Source: JACPYM01 sp031423495 (GTDB taxonomy: Bacteria > Acidobacteriota > Blastocatellia > RBC074). Taken from it: a stretch of DNA of 64,000 nucleotides. The DNA is taken from NCBI GenBank assembly GCA_031423495.1, contig JANPFP010000161.1, forward strand, positions 1-64,000, in the 5' to 3' direction. This document shows positions 1-9,833 of the stretch, piece after piece. A program made the translations under genes and the position numbers. Below the pieces are notes generated by a model. That model saw only the letters and a program-made list of their open reading frames with translations. It searched no databases and was not told the DNA's origin. Positions within the stretch are counted from its first letter, which is position 1; each line of letters begins with the position of its first letter.

Positions 1-45
1 CGCGCGGGCGACCGTGTAGCGAGCGACTTCAACAGAGTGAAATAA
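1..45 (+). CDS. C-terminal end of an HlyD-like adaptor (partial, cut by window edge)
   Basis: The first 14 codons read RAGDRVASDFNRVK and then TAA. They are identical in DNA and protein to the last 14 codons of the hlyD-like gene on the opposite strand whose stop lies at 194-196. A second copy of that gene, or of its 3' end, therefore seems to lie to the left of the window and to converge on the first one. Only the end is visible, so a full paralogue, a fragment and an assembly fold-back are all possible. Confidence 0.5.
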   Translation, partial: RAGDRVASDFNRVK

Positions 46-238
46 CTTTGGAGTGCGGCGGCTCGACGCCGCTTTCCCATTCCCACGGCAACGCGAACAA
101 TGCGGAAAACCCGTTGCCGTGGCGTCAGTTTCTTTGATCGCTTCAGTTCCGCACGGGAATGGGAAAGCGGCGTCGAGCCGCCGCACTCCAAAGTTATTTC
201 ACTCTGTTGAAGTCGCTCGCTACACGGTCGCCCGCGCG
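1..238. repeat. 84-bp perfect inverted repeat holding a GGAG-type REP pair
   Basis: Base i pairs with base 239-i without a mismatch from 1/238 to 84/155, leaving a 70-bp spacer. The arms hold the last 14 codons of an hlyD-like gene, its stop, and a hairpin unit at 50-77 (inverted at 162-189) that starts GGAG and has a GCGGCG/CGCCGC stem. The spacer contains a smaller 9-bp inverted repeat (85-93 with 112-120). The repeat may extend beyond base 1. Confidence 0.9.
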
Positions 239-1459
239 CAAGCCATCCACGATTACGACATCGGCGGCATTCGATTCGCCGAGTTTGACGAGTTGCTCGC
301 GCCAGCCGGTTTCGGTGCGCAGCTTGACGCGCGAGCCTTCTGCCGTAGTCCTCACGGCTTTCAACGGCACAAATAAACAATCGTTCAACACACCGGTTTC
401 GATTTTGGCCTTGAGGCTCATTGAGGGACGCATGATTGAAACGTCGGGATGATCGAGTTCGATTTCGACCGGCAGGATTTTGTTTTGTACGTCCCACGCT
501 TTTTGCCGCACCAGCCGTTCGATCTGTTTGATCTTGCCGGTGTAACGCTTCCCCGGAAACGCATCAATCGTGAGTTCGACCGATTGGCCGAGTTTGATTT
601 TGCCGAGGTCTACTTCAGGCACGAAGGCTTCGGCGCGCATGGTGTTGAGGTCGGGAATGTCCAGAATTGTCTGGCCTGACCAGACGTTTTCGCCGACTTG
701 AAACTTGTCGCCGTTCCATTTGGTTTTATAAACGACGACGCCGTCGCGGTCGGCTTGGGCCTGAAAGTTACCGCGCCCCTGATTGATTTCGGCGACTTTG
801 TTTTCTGCGCGCGCCTTGCGGCTGGCGATGATGTTGTAAGTGGCTTCGCTCGATTTTTTATGCCAGTCCAAACGTTCCTTGAGGGCTTCGACTTCGCGGC
901 GCGCTTGTTCGACGCCGAGCATGTCGAGTTCGACGTTGCGCGAAATTTCGATGTCTGAACTTACGCGCTGTTTTAGCTTTTGCTTTTCGTGATTGTTTTC
1001 GGCTTCGGCGAGTTTGGCAGTGAGTTCCTGCCGTTCGAGATCAATCTGGGTTTTGGTCTTTTCGAGTTCCTTGCTGGCCTGATCGAATTCACTCTGAAAG
1101 CGCATCAGGTCTTCGCCGACGCGCTGTGCGTCAAACGCCAGCAGCATATCGCCCTTCTTCACGTTGCGGCCTTCAGCCACCATGCTCACGAGTTGGAACT
1201 GCCAGTAGTTACCGAAAGCCGGCGGGCCGCCGAAACTTTGCACTGAAGTCGCTTTGAGCGTGCCAGTGGCTTCTACGCGAAACACAAAAGCGGCGGGCGC
1301 GAGCGTGATGAAGGCGGCGTCTTCGATAGGCTGACTCAACCCTGCGGCATTCAACCACGCAGCCGAACGCGGCGAACGTGCGAAAAAGAAAGCGGCGAGC
1401 AATCCGGCGACGACCAAGACCACCGAGATAAACCGACGTAAGAGTTTGGCATTGCGCAT
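194..1459 (-). CDS. HlyD-family periplasmic adaptor (membrane fusion protein)
   Basis: A 421-residue adaptor that would link an inner-membrane exporter to an outer-membrane TolC channel. A single hydrophobic anchor covers about residues 11-27. A long charged helical hairpin (about 115-250, rich in Glu/Lys/Gln with heptad spacing) follows. Then comes the second half of the lipoyl domain (VVYKTKWNGDKFQVGE, ending DIPDLN) and a beta-barrel segment (ELTIDAFPGKRYTGKI). The transported substrate cannot be read from sequence. It follows another adaptor gene (1566-2852) in the same direction, separated by a REP pair, and no transporter ATPase or permease lies alongside. Its last 14 codons are repeated in inverted form at the window edge. 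Confidence 0.85.
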   Translation of the reverse strand: MRNAKLLRRFISVVLVVAGLLAAFFFARSPRSAAWLNAAGLSQPIEDAAFITLAPAAFVFRVEATGTLKATSVQSFGGPPAFGNYWQFQLVSMVAEGRNVKKGDMLLAFDAQRVGEDLMRFQSEFDQASKELEKTKTQIDLERQELTAKLAEAENNHEKQKLKQRVSSDIEISRNVELDMLGVEQARREVEALKERLDWHKKSSEATYNIIASRKARAENKVAEINQGRGNFQAQADRDGVVVYKTKWNGDKFQVGENVWSGQTILDIPDLNTMRAEAFVPEVDLGKIKLGQSVELTIDAFPGKRYTGKIKQIERLVRQKAWDVQNKILPVEIELDHPDVSIMRPSMSLKAKIETGVLNDCLFVPLKAVRTTAEGSRVKLRTETGWREQLVKLGESNAADVVIVDGLRAGDRVASDFNRVK

Positions 1460-1476
1460 CTTTAGTTATCCTCTGC

Positions 1477-1566
1477 AAAAGTAGAGCAACCTTTCCAGGT
1501 TGCTCATAATTTCGTAAGCGACGCCGTGCGGAAACAAGAGCAACCTGGAAAGGTTGCTCTACTTTT
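1477..1566. repeat. GTAG-type REP pair, 29-bp perfect inverted arms
   Basis: Arms 1477-1505 and 1538-1566 are exact reverse complements with a 32-bp spacer. Each arm carries GTAG followed by its own hairpin, stem GAGCAACCT / AGGTTGCTC with loop TTCC. The right arm touches the stop codon of the 1566-2852 gene. The same unit with compensated stem changes is found at 38962-39066. Confidence 0.9.
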
Positions 1567-2852
1567 CAGGGCATGACGAGCTTATCCCCTTCTTTCAACG
1601 CACCATTGGCCGCGACAGCGTAATGCACGCCATCCGCCGCCAGAATCGTCACGGCTACGTCACGTCGTTGCGCTGCGTTCTCAAGCCGCGTGACGGACGT
1701 TCCTTCACGGTTGAATTTAATGGCGCTGCGCGGCACTAAGAGTTGCGCGCCCGAATTGCCGACGATGATCGAAACCTGCGACGACATGCCGGGTTTCATG
1801 ATTTCGGTCAACGTCTGGTCGAGCGAAATAACGACCGTGAACACTTTTGCTTTGGCTTGCCAACTGGCTTTGGCGGCGGTTTGCGAAATGTCTGTGACGG
1901 TTCCGTTGATGGTTTGCTGCGGATAGCTGTCGAGCGCGATGCGGGCTTTATTGCCGACCGAAATTTTCGGGCCGTCTACTTCGTTGACCTGCGCGACGAC
2001 TTCCATTTCGGTGAGGTCGGGCAGCGTAACGATGGGCAAGCCGCCCCAGATGACGTCGCCGATTTGCAGCTTGCGGCGCTCGTTCCAGTGTTCGGTATAA
2101 AGCACCATGCCTTCGGTCGGCGCTTTGATCTGCATGCGGTTCAGCCCGACTTTGGCTTGCGCGAGCTGGCCTTCGGTCTTTTGTTTCTCGATGGTCTTGA
2201 CCTGCAACTCGGCGGTGAACTCGCGCTTTTTCTGTTCGATCTTGGCTTGTTGCGTTTCGTATTCAGTCCGGGCCTTGTCGAGCGTAAATTGTTTTTCCTG
2301 ATACTCACGGCGCGGAACGACATCGGCGGGCAAGCGGGCTTCGACTTTGGCTTTTTCAAACGCGAGCCAGTGGCGGCTGAGTTCGACCTGAAAGTCGCGC
2401 AACTGGCCTTCCTGTTGCGCGGTCAACCGCAGGATTTCGTTTTCGGCGGCGATGAGTTTTTCTTCGGCATCTTTGATTTTGGCGAGGACGGCAGTGCTGT
2501 CGAGTTCAGCCAAACGGTCACCGGCTTTGACGAGCGTACCTTCGTCGGGCATCCACGTAATCTTCGCCTCGTCGGGCATATCGGCGAAGATCGTACGCGA
2601 ACGCACGGCCCGCAGTTCGCCGTCAAGCCGCAACAGCTTGCTGACTTCGCCGCGTTGAACGGCGACAGCTTTCACGTTCGCTGCCAACGCATCAGGCGAC
2701 GACGCCGAACCGGCTTGCCACAATGACGGCAAGCGTCCCAACGAACGCCACGCCAGAACGGCGACGATAACCAATAAACAAAACGCGGGAATGAGCCGAG
2801 TGACGAAGGGCGATTCCCATAACCCTGAAACCGGTTTAGTAGCTGCGGACAT
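1566..2852 (-). CDS. HlyD-family periplasmic adaptor (membrane fusion protein)
   Basis: A 428-residue adaptor of the same type as its downstream neighbour but clearly diverged from it. It has a membrane anchor at about residues 17-34 and a biotinyl-lipoyl-like half (DEGTLVKAGDRLAELDS). A coiled-coil hairpin covers about 125-240. The second lipoyl half (VLYTEHWNERRKLQIGD, ending LPDLTEMEV) and a barrel domain (ARIALDSYPQQTINGTV) follow. Two consecutive adaptors suggest a two-component export system or duplication. The ABC or RND partner is not in the window. The TolC-like gene at 35758-37437 is too distant to be assigned as partner. Confidence 0.85.
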   Translation of the reverse strand: MSAATKPVSGLWESPFVTRLIPAFCLLVIVAVLAWRSLGRLPSLWQAGSASSPDALAANVKAVAVQRGEVSKLLRLDGELRAVRSRTIFADMPDEAKITWMPDEGTLVKAGDRLAELDSTAVLAKIKDAEEKLIAAENEILRLTAQQEGQLRDFQVELSRHWLAFEKAKVEARLPADVVPRREYQEKQFTLDKARTEYETQQAKIEQKKREFTAELQVKTIEKQKTEGQLAQAKVGLNRMQIKAPTEGMVLYTEHWNERRKLQIGDVIWGGLPIVTLPDLTEMEVVAQVNEVDGPKISVGNKARIALDSYPQQTINGTVTDISQTAAKASWQAKAKVFTVVISLDQTLTEIMKPGMSSQVSIIVGNSGAQLLVPRSAIKFNREGTSVTRLENAAQRRDVAVTILAADGVHYAVAANGALKEGDKLVMP

Positions 2853-3027
2853 GTGGTGTTACCTCACAGCGAAAGAATGAAAAGCACCAATTTTGATTTG
2901 TGACAGAGCAAGAACGCTTGAGCCGCCGTAATTCTCCACTTTTTTTTCGCGCTGTCACTGGCAGACGCGCCAAACGTGTCAGGGTTTTGCGTCAACTCGT
3001 AAACGAGCCAACCGCACTCCATATCAT

Positions 3028-4113
3028 TCAGTACTCACACAACGAACTTTTAACGACAAACCGTTGTACCTCTTTGAACTTCCCTTCTGCGCGGCTGTGG
3101 CAATCGAAACAGATCGGCGCGCGTGGCAGGCGGCGATGGCGCAACGTGGCGTCTGCGCCTTGCGCTTCGTGAATCTGATGGCAACTCAGGCAAGTCATTT
3201 TGTCGTCGTTGCCAGCTATGTTGAAAGCTACGTCGCGTACGTTGCGCCAGACGTGGCGGTCGGCGGGGTTGAGCTTGTCATCTTCTTGATTGAGCAGTGG
3301 GACCCGCTTCCAGTCAACGATTAAATCCTGAAATACGTTATCGCCCATCACGAAATTATTCGGATAAGGCAAACCGGTCGAAGCCGATTTCACGCTGCTC
3401 ACACCGCTGGCGTCATCGCGCAAGTGACACGAAGCACACAACGAAGTGATCGCCCGCTTGTCATCGCGCCGCTTTTTAGAAAGCCATACCAGCGAAATGT
3501 CGTTGCCGTGGTTGTCGCTCACTTCGCCGTGACAGCTATAACAATCGAGTCCGAAGCCGCCAAAAGTTTTGGCTTGCGTGTCTACGCCTGAGGTGTGGCA
3601 GCCCGCGCATTGCCGATAAAACTTCTGTTTGTCCCACACGAGCTTGTCGGTTCCCTGCCAGTTCGTCGCCGTCTTGCCGCCCTTGGCATCCGTTGCCAAT
3701 TCCGCTTTGGCATTCAGCAAAGCAAATTTGCCGTAGCCATCTTTTTGCAGCAACCGCATCACGTGGCGATGGCCGAAGATGTATTCAATCTGTTTGTCGG
3801 CTGCCGCGAGTGACGGTTGGGTTTTGAGCAAAGCCGTCAACTCTACGGCGTCTTCGCGGTGACGTATGGTGCGCGCGTGTCCGTCCATAAACCACGAAGG
3901 CGCAATCGAATTGCGATGGCAAAACAAACACTGATCACCCATCGTGTATTCAGGCACCGGCTTGCTTGCGTGATTGCTGCCCCACGCTTTCGGGTCAAGT
4001 GGCTTGGGTTCCTGCTCTTGCCCACGTTCTTGAGTGTTGGCTACCGCCGCAAAGAGCAAAGCCGCGCTGCCCAAGCACAACGCGGCGAGTTTCAACCGAA
4101 GGAGTCTTTGCAT
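3028..4113 (-). CDS. Periplasmic six-heme c-type cytochrome
   Basis: The 361-residue protein starts with a Sec signal peptide (about residues 1-27). It has six CxxCH heme-attachment motifs at about residues 62, 169, 191, 226, 308 and 335 (CLFCH, CAGCH, CYSCH, CASCH, CLSCH, CFDCH). Several other histidines (for example in GHRHVMR) could serve as distal ligands. It should carry electrons in the periplasm, but no reductase partner is adjacent. The uneven spacing, with a heme-free stretch of about 100 residues after the first motif, differs from simple tandem octaheme families. The Uma2 gene upstream in the same direction ends 10 bp away from this start. Confidence 0.85.
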   Translation of the reverse strand: MQRLLRLKLAALCLGSAALLFAAVANTQERGQEQEPKPLDPKAWGSNHASKPVPEYTMGDQCLFCHRNSIAPSWFMDGHARTIRHREDAVELTALLKTQPSLAAADKQIEYIFGHRHVMRLLQKDGYGKFALLNAKAELATDAKGGKTATNWQGTDKLVWDKQKFYRQCAGCHTSGVDTQAKTFGGFGLDCYSCHGEVSDNHGNDISLVWLSKKRRDDKRAITSLCASCHLRDDASGVSSVKSASTGLPYPNNFVMGDNVFQDLIVDWKRVPLLNQEDDKLNPADRHVWRNVRDVAFNIAGNDDKMTCLSCHQIHEAQGADATLRHRRLPRAPICFDCHSRAEGKFKEVQRFVVKSSLCEY

Positions 4114-4123
4114 AGGGTCTCTC

Positions 4124-4759
4124 TCAGATGGACGGTTCCCAAATCTCTGCCAACTGCAACACGAAGCCTGGCAATTCAGGTTCGCCGGAAACTTCTAAAA
4201 CGTTTTCGAGCTTTTCTACGGGCGCGTTAGGACGATAGACATAAACCGTCCGGTTATCAGGATCAAGCAGCCAGCCGAGTTGCGCGCCGTTGGCGATGTA
4301 CTCTTCCATCTTAGCCTGCACAACTCGCAACTTGTCGGAAGGCGACATCAACTCAACTACAAAATCAGGACAGAGCGGTGCGAACTTGCGGCGCTGTTCC
4401 GCTGTCAGTTGCGCCAATCTTTCGCGGCGAATCCACGATGCATCAGGCGAACGCTCTGCGCCGTTGGGCAAGATAAACCCTCCTGAAGACTCCCCTGCTT
4501 TTCCTCGTCCGTCACTTTTTGCCCAAATTCTGACCTGCGTCGTTAGCTCAGAGTTGCGATCCATGGTTTCCCATCCAGTTGGCGGCATAACGATAATCTC
4601 CCCTTCGGCTGTACGTTCGATGCGCAGGTCGGCATTGGCTCGACAAAAGTCATAAAACGCATCTTCGTTGAATACGAATTCACGCGGCAGGTTTAATACG
4701 ACGGCTCCGCTGAACTCCGACACATTCGATGCGAGTGCTTTCGCTACGGCTTGACTCAT
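4124..4759 (-). CDS. Uma2-family endonuclease-like protein
   Basis: A 211-residue protein of the Uma2 family, a PD-(D/E)xK nuclease fold common in cyanobacteria and acidobacteria with unknown biological role. Supporting stretches are RTAEGEIIVMPPTGWE, PDASWIRRERLAQL, CPDFVVELMSPSD with the paired acidic residues of the fold, and GAQLGWLLDPDNRTVYVY. The start at 4759 is chosen because AAGGAG lies upstream, and because an in-frame upstream extension lacks family similarity. These genes are often multicopy accessory genes. No partner is evident here. Confidence 0.85.
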   Translation of the reverse strand: MSQAVAKALASNVSEFSGAVVLNLPREFVFNEDAFYDFCRANADLRIERTAEGEIIVMPPTGWETMDRNSELTTQVRIWAKSDGRGKAGESSGGFILPNGAERSPDASWIRRERLAQLTAEQRRKFAPLCPDFVVELMSPSDKLRVVQAKMEEYIANGAQLGWLLDPDNRTVYVYRPNAPVEKLENVLEVSGEPELPGFVLQLAEIWEPSI

Positions 4760-4906
4760 AAACTTTAGCTCCTTTCGTGCGGTGCATTCTAAAACAACTG
4801 GCCTGCGGATGTAGAGCCGTCCCACAGCCCGTCGCAAGAATTGCGTGCAACAAATGTGCGCACTATCATCCGCGCGCCTTTGAACTTCAATCACGGCGCG
4901 ACCGCT

Positions 4907-5554
4907 ATGAATTCCATCCGCCTGCAACAACTGCAAGACCATCTGGCGCAAGATATGGCGCTGCTCAAAGAGTACGAAGACCTTTTGCGCACCGAAGACG
5001 ACCCGCGTCGTCGGCTGCGTTATCGCAACGAAATCGCGGCCTTGCGCGAATCGTAAACAAAGTATTAACGCGAATATGACGAATTGCGCGAGACGGATTC
5101 ATCATCAGAATCACTCGCCGTGCAAGCGCAATTGCAAACCTTCGAGCGCAAGCTGGACGCGCTGCTTTACGGCGTCAGCGAATTGCTGACTCGTTACGAC
5201 CAAAGCGAACGCACGATCATTGCGGCACTTTCGGCGAAGCTCGATCAAACGCAAACGACGCTCATTCATCACTTGCTCGATGCGGCGGAACGGCAACAAC
5301 TGAGCCAATCCGAAATGCTACAACTCATCAGCGGCGCACAGCAGGCGCTGGCTCGACCGCAAGCGCAATCACTCGCCGAACGCGACCGCCTGGCCGAAGC
5401 GTTGTCCGATACGTCGCTGGATGTGAAACACAAACTCAAGCTGGCGTTGCCGTTGATTCCTACGGTGCTGGAATGGGAAGCCGAGATCGAATTGGGCAGC
5501 GGCGTTACGCTCGGCGACGTATGGCGCGAGTTGAAAGCGAAGGTTTGGAAATAG
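4907..5554 (+). pseudogene. Coiled-coil protein gene interrupted by two in-frame stops
   Basis: One reading frame runs from ATG 4907 to TAA 5552 but is broken by TAA at 5054-5056 and TAA at 5066-5068, with no frameshift. The first part (MNSIRLQQLQDHLAQDM to ALRES, 49 residues) is a helical N-terminal module rich in Leu/Glu/Arg. The second part continues REYDELRETDSS and a long helical stretch. It ends in a compact segment (DVKHKLKLALPLIPTVLEW, ELGSGVTLGDVW) seen at the end of signalling or effector-associated proteins in cyanobacteria. Both stops could come from CAA by single C-to-T changes. Alternatives are two separate small proteins (4907-5056 and a TTG-started 5084-5554) or sequence errors. 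Confidence 0.6.
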
Positions 5555-6053
5555 CCCTATAGCGATTTTCAATTGGATGCGACCTCTCGTGTCCGTAGCC
5601 CAACCGTTAGCGGGGGCTACCACGGCAAAGCGCCCGTTGGTGGTGATTAGCGCATTGCCGAGGTAGCCCTCGCGAACGGTCGGGCGACGGACACGGCGCA
5701 CGCACCTGCAAACGGCTATAACGACTGAAACGAATTGAATTGTCCGAGTAAGTGATTGCGACCAGCAAGTTACCCAACGCCCAGCCGCCTGAGCGTGTCA
5801 CTTTCGGAAAGTTAAGAAACTGACACCGAAAAAACGATACGCTGAAAAGCGCGATAACTTTCACTCGCGCACTGCCATTAGATTGGAATCAATAACTGCT
5901 GCTGATACTACGTGCTGATAAATCTGCTAAAGAATGACGGCGCGCAATGTAGTCGCAAAGGAGCGATTGCGCAACACGGCGCTATGGCCTGTGCTAAAAG
6001 TCTTTCAAAAAAATCGGATGGCCATTAGTTAAGCAATCTGAAACGGTGGTTCC
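5555..6053. other. Intergenic stretch without a gene
   Basis: About 500 bp hold a REP-like inverted pair (5589-5694) and otherwise no convincing reading frame, tRNA or terminator. Confidence 0.6.
5589..5694. repeat. REP-like inverted pair (GTGTCCGTAGCCC family)
   Basis: Arms 5589-5621 and 5662-5694 are inverted copies with four mismatches in 33 bp. Each arm contains GTAGCCC...GGGCTAC. The same family occurs in better preserved form at 51305-51424. Confidence 0.8.
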
Positions 6054-6557
6054 TCAGGCTTTCAACGAAGCGGGCAATCCCCAGGCGTTTCGTTTCATCA
6101 ACCACCACAATAACAACGCCGTCGCGCCGCCTGACATATCAAGCAAGCTGTCATAAATCGAACCCGTGCGATTGACCGTGAAGCTCTGATGCCATTCGTC
6201 CAGCAACGCCCACGCCGCAATGATGACGAACGACCACACCGCCCAACGCCATTGCCAACGCTCCGCTCTGCCTGAACGAAACGCCCGCAACCACAACAAC
6301 GCGAGCAAGCCGTATTCGGTAAAGTGCCCGGCCTTGCGAATCAGAAAATGAATCCATTCGATAGCAGAAGCTGAAAGTTGAAACGGTAAAAACGACAGCA
6401 GCCAACCAAGCCGCGAGCCGGTATTCGTAGCTGAAAACGAATCGGTCGAGAAGTAAAACATCACCGCCATCCATAACAATGGAGGCGCATAATAAAAAAG
6501 TGCGGAATGCGGAGTGCGGAGTGCGGAATCAGGAACTGGCTTACTGCTTGCCTTCAT
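6054..6557 (-). CDS. VanZ-family membrane protein
   Basis: A 167-residue protein with four predicted membrane segments and the VanZ signature (IRKAGHFTEYGLLALL, then ALLDEWHQSF and GSIYDSLLDMSGG). VanZ-like proteins are inner-membrane proteins of poorly known role; the founding member raises teicoplanin resistance. The chosen ATG at 6557 lies inside an inverted heptamer array. Residues just after the start (DSALRTPHSAL) are translated from one array arm, so the N-terminus is repeat-derived. A GTG at 6581 would add eight more repeat-coded residues. It follows atpG and may be co-transcribed with the ATP synthase genes. Confidence 0.8.
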   Translation of the reverse strand: MKASSKPVPDSALRTPHSALFYYAPPLLWMAVMFYFSTDSFSATNTGSRLGWLLSFLPFQLSASAIEWIHFLIRKAGHFTEYGLLALLWLRAFRSGRAERWQWRWAVWSFVIIAAWALLDEWHQSFTVNRTGSIYDSLLDMSGGATALLLWWLMKRNAWGLPASLKA

Positions 6558-6588
6558 AACTCCGCACTCCGCATTCCACACTCAGCAC
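6500..6588. repeat. Inverted heptamer array (GTGCGGA units) at the atpG-vanZ junction
   Basis: On the plus strand four 7-bp units (GTGCGGA or ATGCGGA) fill 6500-6527. The reverse complement of the same period-7 array fills 6559-6588, with a 31-bp spacer. It covers the gap after the atpG stop and the first codons of vanZ. Confidence 0.85.
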
Positions 6589-6591
6589 TTC

Positions 6592-7506
6592 TTAGAGGGC
6601 TTCCGCGCCGCTGACGACTTCGATGATTTCGCGCGTGATGGCGGCTTGGCGTACGCGGTTCATGTTGAGCGTCAGGCGGTCAATGATTTCGCCAGCGTTT
6701 TTAGAGGCCGACTCCATCGCGGTCATCTTCGAAGCCATTTCAGAAGCGACGGATTCGAGCAAGGCTTGGTAGATGCGGTTTTCTACGAGCTTGGGCAACA
6801 GCACGTCAAAGATTTCTGCCGCCGGTTGTTCATAAAGATAATCGCCTTCTGATTCAGCCGCTTCGCCTTCGGGCAACGTACCGATAGGCAGCAACTGAGA
6901 GACCACAGGCTTTTGCACGAGCGCCGATTTGAATTCGCCGTAAAGCAGATAAACCTTATCAATTCCACTTTCTGCATCGGTTGAACTGGCGGTGAAATCA
7001 GCGATCAACTGTCGCGCGATCTCAATGGCATCAGTCGCGGTGACTTTGGCTGTGCCGGTAATGTTCAAATGCGTGCGGCGAATCTTGGTCGGGCGACGCG
7101 AGAAAAAGTCGTTGCCTTTGCGTCCGATCAAAACGAGTTCGATTTCTTCGCTAGCGTGTTCGCGCAAAAAGATATTCGCGGCCTTGATGAGGTTCGTGTT
7201 GAACCCGCCGCACAGGCCTTTATCGGCTGTCACCAGCGCCAGCACGATGCGCGACTTGCCTACAGGCGCTTCGCCCGCGTCGCCGCGTCCGGTCGGCAAC
7301 GCCAATAGGGGATGTTGAAAGTCAGAAGCGCGTTGCGAAAGATCACCCAGAATCTGCGTCATCTTTTTGGTGTAAGGCCGCGCCGCCGTCACGCGCTCTT
7401 GCGCACGACGCAAGCGCGCCGCCGCGACCATCTTCATCGCCTTGGTGATCTGCTGTGTGCTTTTAACGGCGCGCAATCGGCGCCGCAGGTCTTGAATGCT
7501 AGGCAT
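6592..7506 (-). CDS. atpG: ATP synthase F1 gamma subunit
   Basis: The 304-residue product is the rotor shaft of F1. The N-terminal helix (MPSIQDLRRRLRAVKSTQQI, then TKAMKMVAAARLRRAQ) and the C-terminal helix (NRVRQAAITREIIEVVSGA) are textbook gamma-subunit ends, and the middle has the conserved ADKGLCGGFN. Length fits the family (about 285-305). It follows atpA across an 88-bp gap filled by an inverted heptamer array. In most bacteria atpD and atpC follow; here a vanZ gene does. Confidence 0.97.
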   Translation of the reverse strand: MPSIQDLRRRLRAVKSTQQITKAMKMVAAARLRRAQERVTAARPYTKKMTQILGDLSQRASDFQHPLLALPTGRGDAGEAPVGKSRIVLALVTADKGLCGGFNTNLIKAANIFLREHASEEIELVLIGRKGNDFFSRRPTKIRRTHLNITGTAKVTATDAIEIARQLIADFTASSTDAESGIDKVYLLYGEFKSALVQKPVVSQLLPIGTLPEGEAAESEGDYLYEQPAAEIFDVLLPKLVENRIYQALLESVASEMASKMTAMESASKNAGEIIDRLTLNMNRVRQAAITREIIEVVSGAEAL

Positions 7507-7511
7507 AAAAT

Positions 7512-7590
7512 TAGTGGCTAGCAGCTAGTGGTTAGTGGCTAGTAGCGGCTGCAAAAAAACTAGCCACTAGCCACTAACCACTAACCACTA
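7512..7590. repeat. Inverted heptamer array (GTGGCTA units), atpA-atpG junction
   Basis: The plus strand reads period-7 units GTGGCTA / GTGGTTA at 7512-7543. The reverse complement follows at 7559-7590, across a short spacer containing an A run. The array occupies nearly the whole gap between two operon genes. Confidence 0.9.
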
Positions 7591-7594
7591 AAAA

Positions 7595-9130
<1,536 letters not shown>

Positions 9131-9148
9131 TATCTTTCTCCAGTTGTC

Positions 9149-9211
9149 AGTGGTTAGTGGCTAGTGGCTAGTTCAGAAAACTAGCCACTAGCCACTAGCC
9201 ACTAGCCGCTA
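9149..9211. repeat. Inverted heptamer array (GTGGCTA units), atpH-atpA junction
   Basis: Forward units at 9149-9173 and inverted units at 9181-9211, separated by a few bases. The TAG stop of atpH (9209-9211) is part of the array. Confidence 0.9.
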
Positions 9212-9751
9212 ATTTTGCATGAGGCGCTGTTTCATTTGCGCCAGTTGGCTCTTGATCGAACCATCATAAATTTTGCTGCCGATGCGAGTGACGACACCGC
9301 CGATGATGGCGTCATCCACTTTGAATTGCAGCCTTACATCTTTGCCCGTCGCCTTTTTGAGTTGGTCGAGCAACAGTTTCTGTTCTTGATCGTCAATCAC
9401 GCGCGCCGTTGTGACTTCTGCCGAAACGATGTTGTTGCGCACGTCAAGCTCGCTGCTCAACGCTTTGTTCATCGCGTCGAGTTGATGCAGCCGGTGGTTT
9501 TCGAGCAAAAGCTGCAAGAAGTTTTGCGAGGTCGGGCGTAACGACAAACGCGCGAGCAATTCTTTCAACACGCCGCGCTTGCGCTCGACGGCAATGACCG
9601 GGCTGGCGAATACGTCACGCAATTGCGCGTGCCCGTCCATCAGCGTGACGAATTGCGTCAACTCGGCGGCGACCTCTTTGGTCTCGCCTTTCGTGACGAT
9701 CACATCGGCCAGCGCGCGGGCATAACGATTAGCAATGGTTGCAACACTCAT
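9209..9751 (-). CDS. atpH: ATP synthase F1 delta subunit
   Basis: The 180-residue protein connects F1 to the peripheral stalk. The N-terminus (ATIANRYARALADV) and C-terminus (VDDAIIGGVVTRIGSKIYDG, then SIKSQLAQMKQRL) are characteristic of delta/OSCP. Length is normal. Its stop codon TAG falls inside the heptamer array that fills the gap to atpA. Confidence 0.95.
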   Translation of the reverse strand: MSVATIANRYARALADVIVTKGETKEVAAELTQFVTLMDGHAQLRDVFASPVIAVERKRGVLKELLARLSLRPTSQNFLQLLLENHRLHQLDAMNKALSSELDVRNNIVSAEVTTARVIDDQEQKLLLDQLKKATGKDVRLQFKVDDAIIGGVVTRIGSKIYDGSIKSQLAQMKQRLMQN

Positions 9752-9757
9752 AGTTTT

Positions 9758-9829
9758 TTAGTGGTTAGTGGCTAGTGGCTAGTAGCTAGTCAGAAAACCT
9801 AGCCACTAGCCACTAACCACTAACCACTT
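9758..9829. repeat. Inverted heptamer array (GTGGCTA units), atpF-atpH junction
   Basis: Forward units at 9758-9790 and reverse-complement units at 9799-9829, period 7, between the atpF stop (9834) and the atpH start (9751). This is the third array of the same sequence family in the operon. Confidence 0.9.
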
Positions 9830-9833
9830 TCCT

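Noticed and set aside
1743..2726. Long plus-strand open frame opposite the second hlyD gene
   Set aside because: It is the antisense of a well-supported HlyD gene, has strongly biased Phe/Arg/Asp content and no ribosome site or domain.
4841..4906. Upstream extension of the coiled-coil gene to 4841
   Set aside because: The extra residues lack similarity to the module that starts at 4907, and no ribosome site precedes 4841.
5555..6053. Possible RNA gene in the long gap
   Set aside because: No tRNA cloverleaf, rRNA similarity or conserved riboswitch core could be recognised; only a REP-like pair is visible.
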